This document shows positions 34,120 to 43,412 of a stretch of DNA of 64,000 bases, piece after piece. Every line of letters starts with the position of its first letter. Positions within the stretch are counted from its first letter, which is position 1. The notes beneath the pieces were generated by a model. The model searched no databases and was not told where the DNA came from. It was given only the letters and a program-made list of their open reading frames with translations. The stretch covers positions 127,500 through 191,499 of the forward strand of contig NZ_JAAWWK010000008.1 in assembly GCF_012272835.1 (NCBI RefSeq), in the 5' to 3' direction. The position numbers were made by a program, and so were the translations under genes. The stretch is from Spongiibacter thalassae (lineage in GTDB: Bacteria > Pseudomonadota > Gammaproteobacteria > Pseudomonadales > Spongiibacteraceae).

Positions 34120-36339
34120 TCAGGCGATCACAAAGTTCAGGTTTTTCAGTGGCAATTCGCGAATTTGCTCACCGGTGGCGGCAAATATGGCGTTGGCCAG
34201 TGCCGGGCCGACGGCGGGAACACCGATCTCGCCGACGCCGCCGGGGTTGTCGCCACTGGGCATCAGCACCGTGTCGATCTGTGGGGTTTGGTGCATGCGC
34301 AGAACGGGGTAGTCGTCAAAGTTGCTCTGTTGTACGACGCCATCGCGCAATTCAATTTCACCGAATAGCACACTGGACAGGGCAAAAATAACCCCGGATT
34401 CCACCTGCGCGACGACGAGGTCCGGGTTCACCGCGGTGCCGCAGTCTATAGCGCTCACCACGCGATGAACTTTGAGCTCGCGGTCGCCGGTCACGCTGAC
34501 CTCCACTACCTGGGCAATATAGCTTTGCCAGTGAGCGATAAGGGCGATGCCCTGGCTTCTGCCCGCGGGGGGATTGCCCCAATTGGCGGCCTGGGCAACG
34601 CCATCGAGCACCGCCAGCAGGCGTGGGTTGTTTCCCAGCATTTCGCGGCGATAGTGGTAAGGGTCGCGGCTGTAGCGGTGGGCAATCTCGTCGATAAAGG
34701 TTTCCTGGGCGAACACATCGCTGAACTTGTTTACCGAGCGCATCCACAGCGAGGGCATCTGCGGAATCAGGGTAAGGTGGGCGTCCATATGCACATTGTC
34801 GATGGCGTAGGGCATGCCCGTTTCCAGGTCGTTCAGCTCACCCAGTGGCGGTAGCTCCATTTCCGCGAGGGTGTCCAGCTGCTCCTCGAAATAGAGGGAG
34901 GAAGTCACGTCCTGGGTTACCGCGCGGTGGGTCCACGCAGTGATTGTGCCGTTGTTATCGAGGGCGGCGCTGACCCGAACGCTGGCGGCAGGACGGTAGT
35001 AGCCGCCCTTCATATCGTCCTCGCGGGTCCAGATAACCTTAACCGGCTGTTGCAGGGTTTTGGCCACGTGGCAGGCATCGCGCACATAGTCGGAGAGGGG
35101 GTTGCCACGGCGGCCGAAGCCGCCACCGGAGGTCATGGTGTGAAAGTTGATCTGTTCGGGGAGTAACCCGAGAATACTGGCAGCAAACAGCCGGTCGATA
35201 GTCTGGGACTGGCTGCCCGTCCATATTTCGGCAGCGGAGCCAGTGTAGTCGACGGTGACGTTGAGTGGCTCCATTGCCGCGTGGGCCATAAAGGGAAAGA
35301 AATAATCGGCGCTCAGTACGTCGCTGGCGGCGGCCTGGGCTAATAGCACGGCGCCGTCGCTGCGCACGGGCACCCCGGGCAGATTCAGCGATGCCTGATA
35401 ATTGCTGCGGGTTTGCGCGCTGTCGGTACGCCCGGCCAGTGCTTCGTTCCAACTGACTTCCAGAGCCTTGCGCCCCTGCTCCGCCGACCAGAAATCATTG
35501 GCGATAACGGCGACTCCCGACGGTATGGTGAATACCTCAAGCACTCCGGGAATGGCAAGTGCTGCGTTGCTGTTGACCGACTGGGGCTGACCGAAGAATC
35601 GCGGTGGGCGGGCAATTACCGCAGTGAGCATACCCGGTATGTCGACGTCCATGCCGTAAATTTCGCTACCGTTGGTTTTACGCACGGCGTCGAGGCGCTG
35701 CCGAGTGCTGCCAATAATGGTGTAGTTGGCGGGGTCTTTCAGCGGCGGATTGATGGGCACATTTTGCGCTGCGGCAGCCTCGGCCAGATCGCCGTAACTG
35801 GCGCTGCGCTGGTTTGCATCGTCGATGACAAAGCTTTTCTCTGTGCGCAGTGTCGACGGTTCAACGTTCCAGCGTTCCGCTGCAGCGGCGATCAGCATAT
35901 GTCGCACTGCGGCGCCGGCGCGGCGCTGGGCGGCGAAATAACCCCGGGTAGCGGCGCTGGCGACGGTAAATTGCAGGGCGCCAAAGTAGGGGTTGTCGAA
36001 TTGGGCGGCTACCGGCGAGTGGGCGGAGGTGACCCGTGACCAATCGGCGTCGAGCTCTTCTGCGACAATCATCGGGATTGCGGTCAGCGCGCCCTGTCCG
36101 ATCTCCGAGGCGCCTACCAATACTCGTATGGAATTGTCGCTGCTGATGCGCAGAAACTCGCCCACAGCAAAAGTTTCAGCGGGATCGCCGCCATTGCCAG
36201 GTGCAGAGTCGGGATTTGACGAATCCGGTGGCGTCGGTGAAGGCGAAGATGATGAACCGCCGCCGCAGGCAACCAGTAAGCCGCCCCCGGCAAGGGCGGT
36301 GACGCGCAAAAACTGCCGACGTTTGAGCATCGTGTCCAT
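34120..36339 (-). CDS. Xanthine-dehydrogenase-family molybdopterin-binding large subunit (IorB-like), Tat-exported
   Basis: A 739-residue protein. The N-terminus has a twin-arginine signal KRRQFLRVTALAGGGLLVAC, where the final LVAC also reads as a lipobox, followed by a serine/proline linker. The mature part has two molybdopterin-binding domains of the aldehyde oxidase family (e.g. TMTSGGGFGRRGNPLSDYV, PNPGGVGEIGVPAVGPALANAIF-like C-terminus with GDNPGGVGEIGVP). It resembles IorB of isoquinoline 1-oxidoreductase; substrate unknown, an aldehyde or N-heterocycle being typical. The ATG at 36339 is preceded by GGAGG; a 30-nt upstream extension would overlap the small subunit gene. Confidence 0.88.
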   Translation of the reverse strand: MDTMLKRRQFLRVTALAGGGLLVACGGGSSSSPSPTPPDSSNPDSAPGNGGDPAETFAVGEFLRISSDNSIRVLVGASEIGQGALTAIPMIVAEELDADWSRVTSAHSPVAAQFDNPYFGALQFTVASAATRGYFAAQRRAGAAVRHMLIAAAAERWNVEPSTLRTEKSFVIDDANQRSASYGDLAEAAAAQNVPINPPLKDPANYTIIGSTRQRLDAVRKTNGSEIYGMDVDIPGMLTAVIARPPRFFGQPQSVNSNAALAIPGVLEVFTIPSGVAVIANDFWSAEQGRKALEVSWNEALAGRTDSAQTRSNYQASLNLPGVPVRSDGAVLLAQAAASDVLSADYFFPFMAHAAMEPLNVTVDYTGSAAEIWTGSQSQTIDRLFAASILGLLPEQINFHTMTSGGGFGRRGNPLSDYVRDACHVAKTLQQPVKVIWTREDDMKGGYYRPAASVRVSAALDNNGTITAWTHRAVTQDVTSSLYFEEQLDTLAEMELPPLGELNDLETGMPYAIDNVHMDAHLTLIPQMPSLWMRSVNKFSDVFAQETFIDEIAHRYSRDPYHYRREMLGNNPRLLAVLDGVAQAANWGNPPAGRSQGIALIAHWQSYIAQVVEVSVTGDRELKVHRVVSAIDCGTAVNPDLVVAQVESGVIFALSSVLFGEIELRDGVVQQSNFDDYPVLRMHQTPQIDTVLMPSGDNPGGVGEIGVPAVGPALANAIFAATGEQIRELPLKNLNFVIA

Positions 36340-36349
36340 ATTGCCTCCG

Positions 36350-36808
36350 TTACAGCTGTTCGCTGGCAATTTTGTGAATGGCCTTGCGGATGCGGGGATA
36401 GGTGCCGCATCGACAGATATTGCCGGACATCGCTTCGTCGATATCGCGATCGCTGGGGGAGGGATTGCTGGTCAGTAGTGCGGTTGCGGCCATTATCTGC
36501 CCCGACTGGCAGTAGCCGCATTGGGGCACGTTCAGTGCCTGCCAGGCCTGCTGGACAAGGGCGCCAATCCGCTGTTGATCTACGGCTTCGATGGTGTCGA
36601 TGCGATGTCCGGCGGCGGCGCTGACCGGTACCACGCAGGCGCGTGTGGGTTGGCCGTCCAGATGTACCGTGCAGGCTCCGCAGAGGGCCTGACCGCAGCC
36701 ATATTTACTGCCGGTGAGCTTGAGGTCTTCCCTCAATACCCAAAGCAGGGGTTTGGTGTCGGGAACATCGACGGTGTGTTCGTCGCCATTGACTTGCAGG
36801 CTGATCAT
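36350..36808 (-). CDS. 2Fe-2S small subunit of the molybdenum hydroxylase (IorA-like)
   Basis: A 152-residue protein. The plant-ferredoxin-like cluster site [16 protein letters not shown] (about residues 37-52) and the C-terminal CGYCQSGQI...CRCGTY cluster are both complete. It has no signal peptide, so it would cross the membrane with the Tat-exported large subunit. The ATG at 36808 is behind GGAG at good spacing; a 22-residue N-terminal extension is possible but has no support. It is first in the three-gene operon. Confidence 0.93.
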   Translation of the reverse strand: MISLQVNGDEHTVDVPDTKPLLWVLREDLKLTGSKYGCGQALCGACTVHLDGQPTRACVVPVSAAAGHRIDTIEAVDQQRIGALVQQAWQALNVPQCGYCQSGQIMAATALLTSNPSPSDRDIDEAMSGNICRCGTYPRIRKAIHKIASEQL

Positions 36809-36964
36809 AGAGACTCCAGTCCTGACTTGGGGCGTGTCAGGGAATTTCTCATTATAAGTTGTCGGTGAGAACATTTTACGGTGTGAGGATTCCGCTGCCT
36901 AGGGCCTCGTTCACACCTTGGTAAGTACGTTTAATACGGGGTAATTATTTATTCCGATCAGGGC

Positions 36965-37951
36965 TTAGTAATGAATTTGCAGAGGAGCTTCCTGCACCAG
37001 AGCGAGTTGTTCGCGCAGCATAAGGATATGCTCGCCCCAGTAGCGTTCGGTGTTGAACCAGGGAAAGGCGCGGGGGAAGGCGGGGTCTTGCCAGCGGCGG
37101 GCGAGCCAGGCCGCGTGATGCATAATGCGCAAGCCCCGCAGGGGTTCAATCAGCGCCAACTCGCGGCTATCGAAGGGGCGGAATTCCTCGTAGCCCTCGA
37201 TCAGCTCCATCATCGCACGGCGGCGCTGGTCGGTGTCGCCGGAAAGAAACATCCACAAATCCTGTATGGCGGGCGCGGTGCGACTGTCGTCGAAGTCCAC
37301 CAGCCAGGTTTCACCGTTGCGCCAGAGAATATTGCCCACATGGCCGTCGCCGTGAGTACTCAGCAATTGCGGGCGAGTCTGGGCAAAAACTGCGTCGATG
37401 CGTTCGAGCAGGTCTCGGCTCAGGCTGTCGTAGGACTCGCGCAGGCTTGGCGGGATGAAGTCGTTCTCCAGTAAGAACTCGCGGCTGCGGTGGCCAAAGC
37501 TGTCCGGGGTCAGGCTGGGACGATGATGGAAAGGCTGTGTTTCACCTACAAGGTGTAACCGGGCAAATAGCCGTCCGAGTTGAAACAGGTTGTCCATGTC
37601 GTCCAGGGCCGGGGCGTGGCCACCCCGACGGGGGTAAACCGCAAAGCGAAAACCATTGTGGCTGAACAGGGAGTCACCGCTAGCGGAACGCCAGGGAGGG
37701 ATCACGGCGATGTCGGCATCCGCCAGTGCCTGGGTGAAGCGATGTTCTTCCAGAATCTGGTCGTCACTCCATCGTTGTGGGCGGTAGAACTTGACGACAA
37801 CGGGCTCGGCCTCTTCCAGGCCGAATTGATAGACGCGGTTTTCGTAGGAGTTCAGCGCAAAGACTCGGAGATCGCTGCGAAAGCCGACGCTTTCTACGGC
37901 ATCAATCACGCTGTCCGGGTCGAGCTGGGCGAAGTTGTCGATGTCAGTCAT
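36965..37951 (-). CDS. srkA: SrkA (YihE/RdoA), stress-response Ser/Thr kinase
   Basis: A 328-residue protein of the APH/choline-kinase-like fold. SYENRVYQFGLEEAEPVVVKFYRP (nucleotide-binding lysine), catalytic HGDGHVGNILW and metal-binding LVDFDDSRTAPAIQDLWMFL are intact. In E. coli SrkA dampens Cpx/MazEF-linked cell death under envelope or oxidative stress. It is on the same strand as comF, with 6 bp between them, so the two are co-transcribed. Confidence 0.95.
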   Translation of the reverse strand: MTDIDNFAQLDPDSVIDAVESVGFRSDLRVFALNSYENRVYQFGLEEAEPVVVKFYRPQRWSDDQILEEHRFTQALADADIAVIPPWRSASGDSLFSHNGFRFAVYPRRGGHAPALDDMDNLFQLGRLFARLHLVGETQPFHHRPSLTPDSFGHRSREFLLENDFIPPSLRESYDSLSRDLLERIDAVFAQTRPQLLSTHGDGHVGNILWRNGETWLVDFDDSRTAPAIQDLWMFLSGDTDQRRRAMMELIEGYEEFRPFDSRELALIEPLRGLRIMHHAAWLARRWQDPAFPRAFPWFNTERYWGEHILMLREQLALVQEAPLQIHY

Positions 37952-37957
37952 GGCCGT

Positions 37958-38698
37958 TTACTCCTGCTGGTCGCGCCGGGCTGGTGCGGGGGTGCGCGCC
38001 AGACACCAGATATCGACGCGCGTTGCGCCAGCGCGCAACAGTATAGCGGCGAGGGCATTGGCTGTCGTGCCCGTTGTCATCACATCGTCGACAAGGGCGA
38101 TGTGTTTGCCGCTTACCAATTCAGGGTGTGAAATGGCGAATGCGCCGCGCAGGTTTCGCCGCCGTTGTATGGCGCTGAGTCCTTGCTGAGAAGGTGTATC
38201 ACGGCGGCGATACAGGTCGTCGTGCAGTCGGATGTCCAGCGCTTTGCTCCAGGTTTCGGCAAGCAATCGCGACTGATTGAAGCCCCGTGTCCAACGCCGT
38301 TGCCGGTGAAGCGGAACGGGCATCAGTAGTGCCGGTGTCGCTCGCGTCGGGGATTGGAGGTAGTCCTCGAGCCACAGCTGTGCGAGTAAATGTCCAAGCG
38401 CAAATTGCTGTTGATGTTTGAACTTTGCGATGAGCCGACTCACCGGAAATGCATAGAGGAAGGGGCAGAAGGTATGACTAAAGGCCGGTGTTCGATGGAG
38501 GCAGTGGGCGCAGAACCGGGATTGAGTGAGATTGGGCAGAGGCAGTGCGCACTGTTCGCAGGGCGAGGAGATGCGCGGCAGATCGTCGCGGCAGGGGAGG
38601 CATATCTGTGCGTGGTGTTCACAGGGGGCCAGGCAGAGTAGGCAGCGGAACGGGAGAAGGGCTTGGGTAAGCCGCTGAAAAAGCGAGTTGTAAACCAT
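37958..38698 (-). CDS. ComF family protein, phosphoribosyltransferase-like
   Basis: A 246-residue protein. N-terminal zinc-binding cysteines (CLLCLAPCEHHAQICLPC, CEQCALPL, CAHC) are followed by the phosphoribosyltransferase domain with the PRPP-binding HIALVDDVMTTGTTANAL loop near residue 205. ComF proteins take part in DNA uptake in competent bacteria; many members have no tested role. The ATG at 38698 has AAGG six bases upstream, better than the ATG at 38704. It is divergent from bioB. Confidence 0.92.
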   Translation of the reverse strand: MVYNSLFQRLTQALLPFRCLLCLAPCEHHAQICLPCRDDLPRISSPCEQCALPLPNLTQSRFCAHCLHRTPAFSHTFCPFLYAFPVSRLIAKFKHQQQFALGHLLAQLWLEDYLQSPTRATPALLMPVPLHRQRRWTRGFNQSRLLAETWSKALDIRLHDDLYRRRDTPSQQGLSAIQRRRNLRGAFAISHPELVSGKHIALVDDVMTTGTTANALAAILLRAGATRVDIWCLARTPAPARRDQQE

Positions 38699-38713
38699 GC
38701 GCATCCTTGCGGG

Positions 38714-38741
38714 TTGACAGCGAGCGTGTTGGCGGTATGAT
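38714..38741 (+). promoter_or_regulatory. Sigma-70 promoter of the biotin operon
   Basis: A consensus TTGACA (38714-38719), 16-bp spacer and TATGAT (38736-38741) lie 38 bp before bioB, in the 80-bp gap with divergent comF. I do not see a copy of the E. coli-type BirA operator around it. Confidence 0.6.
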
Positions 38742-38778
38742 TGACAACCTGAACCGGCAACTTTTTTGAGTATCGATT

Positions 38779-39831
38779 ATGAACGGCAGCGCGACAATAC
38801 GTAATGACTGGAATCTGCAGGAAGTTCAGGCTTTGTTTGAGCTGCCCTTCAATGATTTGTTGTTTCAGGCGCAAACCGTACACCGGCAGAATTTCGACCC
38901 CAATACTGTACAGGTGAGCACGCTGCTGTCGATCAAAACCGGTGCCTGCCCTGAAGACTGCAAGTATTGCCCGCAGAGCAATCGCTACGATACCGGGCTT
39001 GAAAAAGAAAAGTTGATGGAGGTTGAGAAGGTTCTCGAGGAAGCCCGGGCCGCCAAGGCGCAGGGTTCGACCCGTTTCTGTATGGGAGCCGCTTGGCGCT
39101 CACCGAAGAAAAAAGACATGCCCTACGTCACCGCGATGGTTAAAGGGGTCAAGGCCATGGGGCTGGAGACCTGCATGACACTGGGAATGTTGACCGACCA
39201 GCAAGCCGCTGAATTGGCTGAGGCCGGCCTGGATTACTACAATCACAACCTGGACACTTCGCCGGAGTTCTACGGTGAAATTATTACCACCCGCAGTTAT
39301 CAGGACCGTCTGACTACCCTGGGCCATGTGCGCGATGCGGGTATCAAGGTCTGTGCCGGCGGTATTGTCGGCATGGGCGAGTCGGTGAAGGATCGCGCTG
39401 GCCTGCTGGTGCAGTTGGCCAATCTGCCGGTTCATCCCGAAAGCGTGCCGATCAATATGCTGGTGCGTGTGGAAGGGACCCCGCTGGCGGAAAATGAAGA
39501 TCTCGACCCCTTTGACTTTATTCGCACCATTGCGGTCGCACGGATTCTTATGCCGCAGTCCCACGTGCGCTTGTCGGCAGGGCGCGAACAAATGAATGAG
39601 CAGATGCACGCGCTGGCCTATTTCGCCGGGGCAAACTCCATCTTTTACGGTGAGAAGCTGCTGACCACACCCAACCCCGAAGCCAATAAAGATCTGCAGT
39701 TGTTTGCCCGCCTTGGTATCAAGCCCGAGGAGCGTTGCACCGCAGAGGATGATGAAACTGCCGCTTCGGCACTCCTCGGTGAAGTCGAAAAGGCCCAGAA
39801 CGACAAGTTCTTTTACGACGCCACTGCCTGA
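38779..39831 (+). CDS. bioB: BioB, biotin synthase
   Basis: A 350-residue protein. The radical-SAM cluster motif CPEDCKYC lies at about residues 53-60, with [21 protein letters not shown] and the 2Fe-2S ligands downstream. It inserts sulfur into dethiobiotin. It is the first gene of bioB-bioF-bioHC. Confidence 0.98.
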   Translation: MNGSATIRNDWNLQEVQALFELPFNDLLFQAQTVHRQNFDPNTVQVSTLLSIKTGACPEDCKYCPQSNRYDTGLEKEKLMEVEKVLEEARAAKAQGSTRFCMGAAWRSPKKKDMPYVTAMVKGVKAMGLETCMTLGMLTDQQAAELAEAGLDYYNHNLDTSPEFYGEIITTRSYQDRLTTLGHVRDAGIKVCAGGIVGMGESVKDRAGLLVQLANLPVHPESVPINMLVRVEGTPLAENEDLDPFDFIRTIAVARILMPQSHVRLSAGREQMNEQMHALAYFAGANSIFYGEKLLTTPNPEANKDLQLFARLGIKPEERCTAEDDETAASALLGEVEKAQNDKFFYDATA

Positions 39832-39850
39832 GCCAGCAAGGCTCAATGCA

Positions 39851-41068
39851 ATGGAAAAAAACCTTCAAGCCCGTTTGGCCGAGCGCCAGCGGCAGTCCCG
39901 CTATCGCCAGCGGCGGTTGATCAGCTCCGCACAGGGGCCGGAAATACGCGTTGGCGGCAAGCTGCTGTTGCAGTTTTGCAGCAACGACTACCTTGGCCAT
40001 GCAGCCCATCCCGCACTGGCCGAGGCAATGTGCGCCGCCACGGCCTCTCATGGGGTCGGCAGCGGGGCCTCCCACCTGGTTTGCGGCCACAGTGACCTTC
40101 ACCATCAACTGGAATTGCGGCTCGCAGAGCTAACAGGTCGCGATCGTGCCCTGCTGTTCTCTACCGGCTATATGGCCAACCTGGGCATTATCGCTGCGCT
40201 GCTGGGTCGTGGTGATCAGGTGCTGGAGGATCGTCTCAATCACGCATCGTTGCTCGACGGTGGCCTGCTTAGCGGAGCGCGCTTTCAGCGCTTTCGCCAC
40301 AATGACCTCGCTGATCTGGAAAGCCGTTTGGCGGCACTGCCGGACAAGGGCGAGCGTTTGGTGGTGGTCGATGCGGTATACAGCATGGATGGCGATCAAG
40401 CACCGCTCGTCGAATTGGCAGAGACCAGCGCGCGTCACAGTGCATGGCTGATGGCTGACGATGCTCACGGCTTTGGTGTGCTTGGCGCACACGGTGGAGG
40501 CTCGGCCCAGCACTTTCAGCTCGGCCAGCAGGAATTGCCGATTTTGATGGGTACCTTGGGTAAGGCTGTGGGTAGTTTCGGCGCCTTTGTTGCCGGTAGC
40601 GAAACTCTGATAGAAAGTCTTATTCAGTTTGCCCGTCCCTATATTTATACCACGGCGATGCCGGCAGCGGTGGCCGCGGCGACGCTCGCGTCCCTCGATT
40701 TAATGGCATCGGAGTCCTGGCGGCGCGAGCGTCTACACAGGTTAATCCAGTCTTTTCGCGAGCGCGCCGATGCCGCCGGCCTGCCCCTGATGCCCTCGGT
40801 AAGCCCGATTCAGCCATTGCTGGTCGGAGACGAAGATCTGGCGATGTCCATCAGTGCGGCGCTGGAAGAGCGGGGCGTGCTCATTTCGGCCATTCGTCCG
40901 CCTACGGTTCCCCCGGGTAGCTCGCGGCTGCGGCTGACGCTGACGGCAGCGCACAGCGATTCACAGGTCGATCGCCTGCTCGATACTCTGGTAGAGGTAT
41001 TTCGCCGGGTCGCGCCGGAATTGCTGTTTCGGCAAAGCAGTAGCGATGTGCGAGTTGACGATCAATGA
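39851..41068 (+). CDS. bioF: BioF, 8-amino-7-oxononanoate synthase
   Basis: A 405-residue PLP enzyme of normal length. [14 protein letters not shown], the [18 protein letters not shown] motif, and the PLP-lysine in [17 protein letters not shown] are present. It condenses pimeloyl-ACP (or -CoA) with alanine. The ATG at 39851, 19 nt after bioB, is preferred over a long in-frame upstream extension that runs back into bioB. It overlaps bioHC by 4 nt. Confidence 0.97.
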   Translation: MEKNLQARLAERQRQSRYRQRRLISSAQGPEIRVGGKLLLQFCSNDYLGHAAHPALAEAMCAATASHGVGSGASHLVCGHSDLHHQLELRLAELTGRDRALLFSTGYMANLGIIAALLGRGDQVLEDRLNHASLLDGGLLSGARFQRFRHNDLADLESRLAALPDKGERLVVVDAVYSMDGDQAPLVELAETSARHSAWLMADDAHGFGVLGAHGGGSAQHFQLGQQELPILMGTLGKAVGSFGAFVAGSETLIESLIQFARPYIYTTAMPAAVAAATLASLDLMASESWRRERLHRLIQSFRERADAAGLPLMPSVSPIQPLLVGDEDLAMSISAALEERGVLISAIRPPTVPPGSSRLRLTLTAAHSDSQVDRLLDTLVEVFRRVAPELLFRQSSSDVRVDDQ

Positions 41069-42693
41069 CTGTGATATACAAAGAACGATTGGCATCGGCC
41101 CGCGGCGATGCACCCGAGCTGGTGCTGTTGCACGGTTGGGGTAGTCACTCGGGAATATGGCGATCGCTGGTGGCGGAGCTGCGTCGTGACTTTACTCTGT
41201 GCCTGATTGATCTGCCGGGGTTTGGTCGCAGTGCGGGAGTGGATGCCCCCGCTGATCTTCCTGCGCTGCTGGATATGTTGCTGCCCGTACTGCCTGATAG
41301 AGCGATATATCTCGGTTGGTCGCTGGGTGCCATGGTGGCCACTGAGCTTGCCGCAGCGTACCCGGAGCGGGTTGCCGCGCTGGTCCGCGTTGCCGCCAAC
41401 GGGCGGTTTGTGGCGGATAGCAGCTGGCCGCAAGGGATGGCAAAAGAGGTGTTTACCGGTTTTCAAGCCTCCCTGGCCGATGCGCCTGACAAGACCCTGC
41501 GCCGCTTTCAGCTGTTGCAAGTGAAGGGCGACGCTCAAGCCAAGGCGCTGTTAAGCGTGTTGCAGGGCGCCGATATCAGTATCGGACATGGCGCCGACGC
41601 GGGGCTACATCAGGGGTTGGCATGGCTTGATGCGGCGGACAACGTCGCGGCGTTGCAGCGCGTGACTTGCCCGGTGCTCAACTGTTTTGGCGCCAACGAT
41701 GTGTTGGTGCCGGTGGCCGCGGTCGAGGTGTTGCGCCACCGCTTTCCCGGCATGTCCTGGGTTTGCTATGACGGTGCGGCCCATATGCCGTTCTATTCCA
41801 AAAAAAGCGAGTTTGTTGCCGACCTTCGGGACTTCGTCAGTCGCTGCGGCGCCCTTGCCGAGGGTCTGGAAGAGGTGGATCGCCACTTTGAAAAAGCCGA
41901 TGTGGCGCGCTCATTTTCCAGAGCGGCGGCCAGCTACGATGGCGCAGCGGAGTTGCAACGGCGGGTGGCGGACAAGTTAATGGTGATGCGCACTGATGCT
42001 TTTCAGGGTGGCATACCATCGTCTGATGCCGCAGAGCGGTGGCTCGATCTTGGCTGTGGCACCGGCTATAGTTTGCCGGAGCTTCGTCAGGCATCACCTC
42101 ATGGACAGCTTTTGGCGGTGGATCTGGCGGAGGGCATGCTGCGCCACGCTCGGGAATATCGGGCAGACTATGCCGATGCCTGGATATGTGCTGACGCAGA
42201 GGATCTGCCGCTGGCTGACGCCAGTGTGGATGGGGTGTTCTCAAGTTTGTCGTTACAGTGGTGCGAAAATTTACACGCGCTGTACCTTGAACTCGATCGC
42301 GTGTTAACACCCGCGGGCTCAGCCTTTATCGCCACCCTGGGGCCAAGTACCCTGAGGGAGCTGCGCGGCGCCTGGCAGCAGGTTGATGGCTATGTCCATG
42401 TCAATCAATTCGCAGAGGCGGCCCAGCTGCGCGTCGCAATCGACGCTGCCGGCCTTGAGCTGGTTGAGTGGGCCGAAAGCGAAGAAGTGCTTTACTACCC
42501 CGACCTGAGGCACCTGACCCGAGAGCTGAAGGACCTGGGAGTGCATAATGTTAATAAAGGGCGCGCGGCGGGGCTGACCGGGCGGGCCAGTTTGAACGCC
42601 TTGCGAGAGGCCTATGAGGCGTTCCGTGCCCCGGAGGGCTTGCCGACCAGTTATCAGGTTTGGTGCTTGCACCTGAGGAAAAAGGGGGGTTAG
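41065..42693 (+). CDS. bioHC: BioHC, fused pimeloyl-ACP methyl esterase and malonyl-ACP O-methyltransferase
   Basis: A 542-residue fusion. Residues 1 to about 265 are a BioH alpha/beta-hydrolase: [10 protein letters not shown] oxyanion region, nucleophile Ser86 in GWSLG, Asp212 in GANDVLVP and His240 in GAAHMP. Residues about 270-542 are Bio[22 protein letters not shown] start, SAM motif LDLGCGTG (327-334), and [12 protein letters not shown]. BioC makes the methyl ester that disguises the growing pimeloyl chain, and BioH removes it. All residues needed for both activities are visible. The fusion order matches BioHC proteins I know from Teredinibacter and Saccharophagus. Confidence 0.95.
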   Translation: MTVIYKERLASARGDAPELVLLHGWGSHSGIWRSLVAELRRDFTLCLIDLPGFGRSAGVDAPADLPALLDMLLPVLPDRAIYLGWSLGAMVATELAAAYPERVAALVRVAANGRFVADSSWPQGMAKEVFTGFQASLADAPDKTLRRFQLLQVKGDAQAKALLSVLQGADISIGHGADAGLHQGLAWLDAADNVAALQRVTCPVLNCFGANDVLVPVAAVEVLRHRFPGMSWVCYDGAAHMPFYSKKSEFVADLRDFVSRCGALAEGLEEVDRHFEKADVARSFSRAAASYDGAAELQRRVADKLMVMRTDAFQGGIPSSDAAERWLDLGCGTGYSLPELRQASPHGQLLAVDLAEGMLRHAREYRADYADAWICADAEDLPLADASVDGVFSSLSLQWCENLHALYLELDRVLTPAGSAFIATLGPSTLRELRGAWQQVDGYVHVNQFAEAAQLRVAIDAAGLELVEWAESEEVLYYPDLRHLTRELKDLGVHNVNKGRAAGLTGRASLNALREAYEAFRAPEGLPTSYQVWCLHLRKKGG

Positions 42694-43412
42694 CCGGCAT
42701 CCTGAGTTATAGAGAAACGCACAATACTGGGTCGCTCAAACAAAAACAGGGCACAAATACAGTTTGGGGGCTTGCTCTTGGTGCAATTCAGTGTGGAGTA
42801 GGCTATCTTTACTTTCGCTTGGGTGGGTAGATTGGGCCCGAAGCGTACATGTTTTAGGTGAATGTCGCGGTATTAGCCTGCTTGAAGCTTTGCTGCCAGC
42901 GATGGTATGAAGCTTGCTGTCAAATACCCGGATTCGGAGCTTGGTCAGCGGAAGCAGATCCGGCTTGGTGTGCTTGATCGTGCAAAATGTGATTGTTTAA
43001 CAAAAAATCCATTAATGCCGTTCTTGCATACTGTTAGGATAGGCGCGAGCCTCCGCATGAAGAAGGAGGAACGCCAGCGGCGCTGTGCGGGTCGGCCGGA
43101 AATTTCTTTTCCGCGACGGGGATGGTGGGCCGCGAAGGTAATAAATGATGCTTGCAGTGTTGGGGTTTGATACTTATTCAATCTCTGATATTGTTTTGCG
43201 AACAACAAGATGTAGAAGTGGACTTGTGTCGGGGGAGTGCCGCGAAATCCCACAGCCTTGAGCTGCGTAGACAGTAAGGCGGGTTTTTGTTTGACGCGAT
43301 ATCTGCCACATAATAAAAAGCTTCAAGCTTTGGTTAGAAGTGAAGGGCCTGGCGCGATGGTGCAGTCGATGCTGGCAACAATCTATCTATGTAATGGAAA
43401 ACGGAGTTTACG
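42694..43412. other. 719-bp intergenic region, no supported gene
   Basis: This stretch separates bioHC from the lipoprotein gene and is visibly less GC-rich than its surroundings. No reading frame here has a family signature or a good start; an 87-codon frame at 42907-43170 is not convincing. Structures seen: a GAAGCTT-x-GCTG direct repeat near 42892 and 42931, and the near-perfect palindrome AAAGCTTCAAGCTTT at 43317-43331, about 80 bp before the lipoprotein start. TTGTTT and TAATAA with an 18-bp spacer near 43288-43317 might be a promoter. I recognise no riboswitch or known small RNA. Confidence 0.5.

Noticed and set aside
42907-43170. 87-codon frame in the bioHC-lipoprotein gap
   Set aside because: No ribosome-binding site, no family pattern, ordinary length for random sequence; described only as part of the gap.
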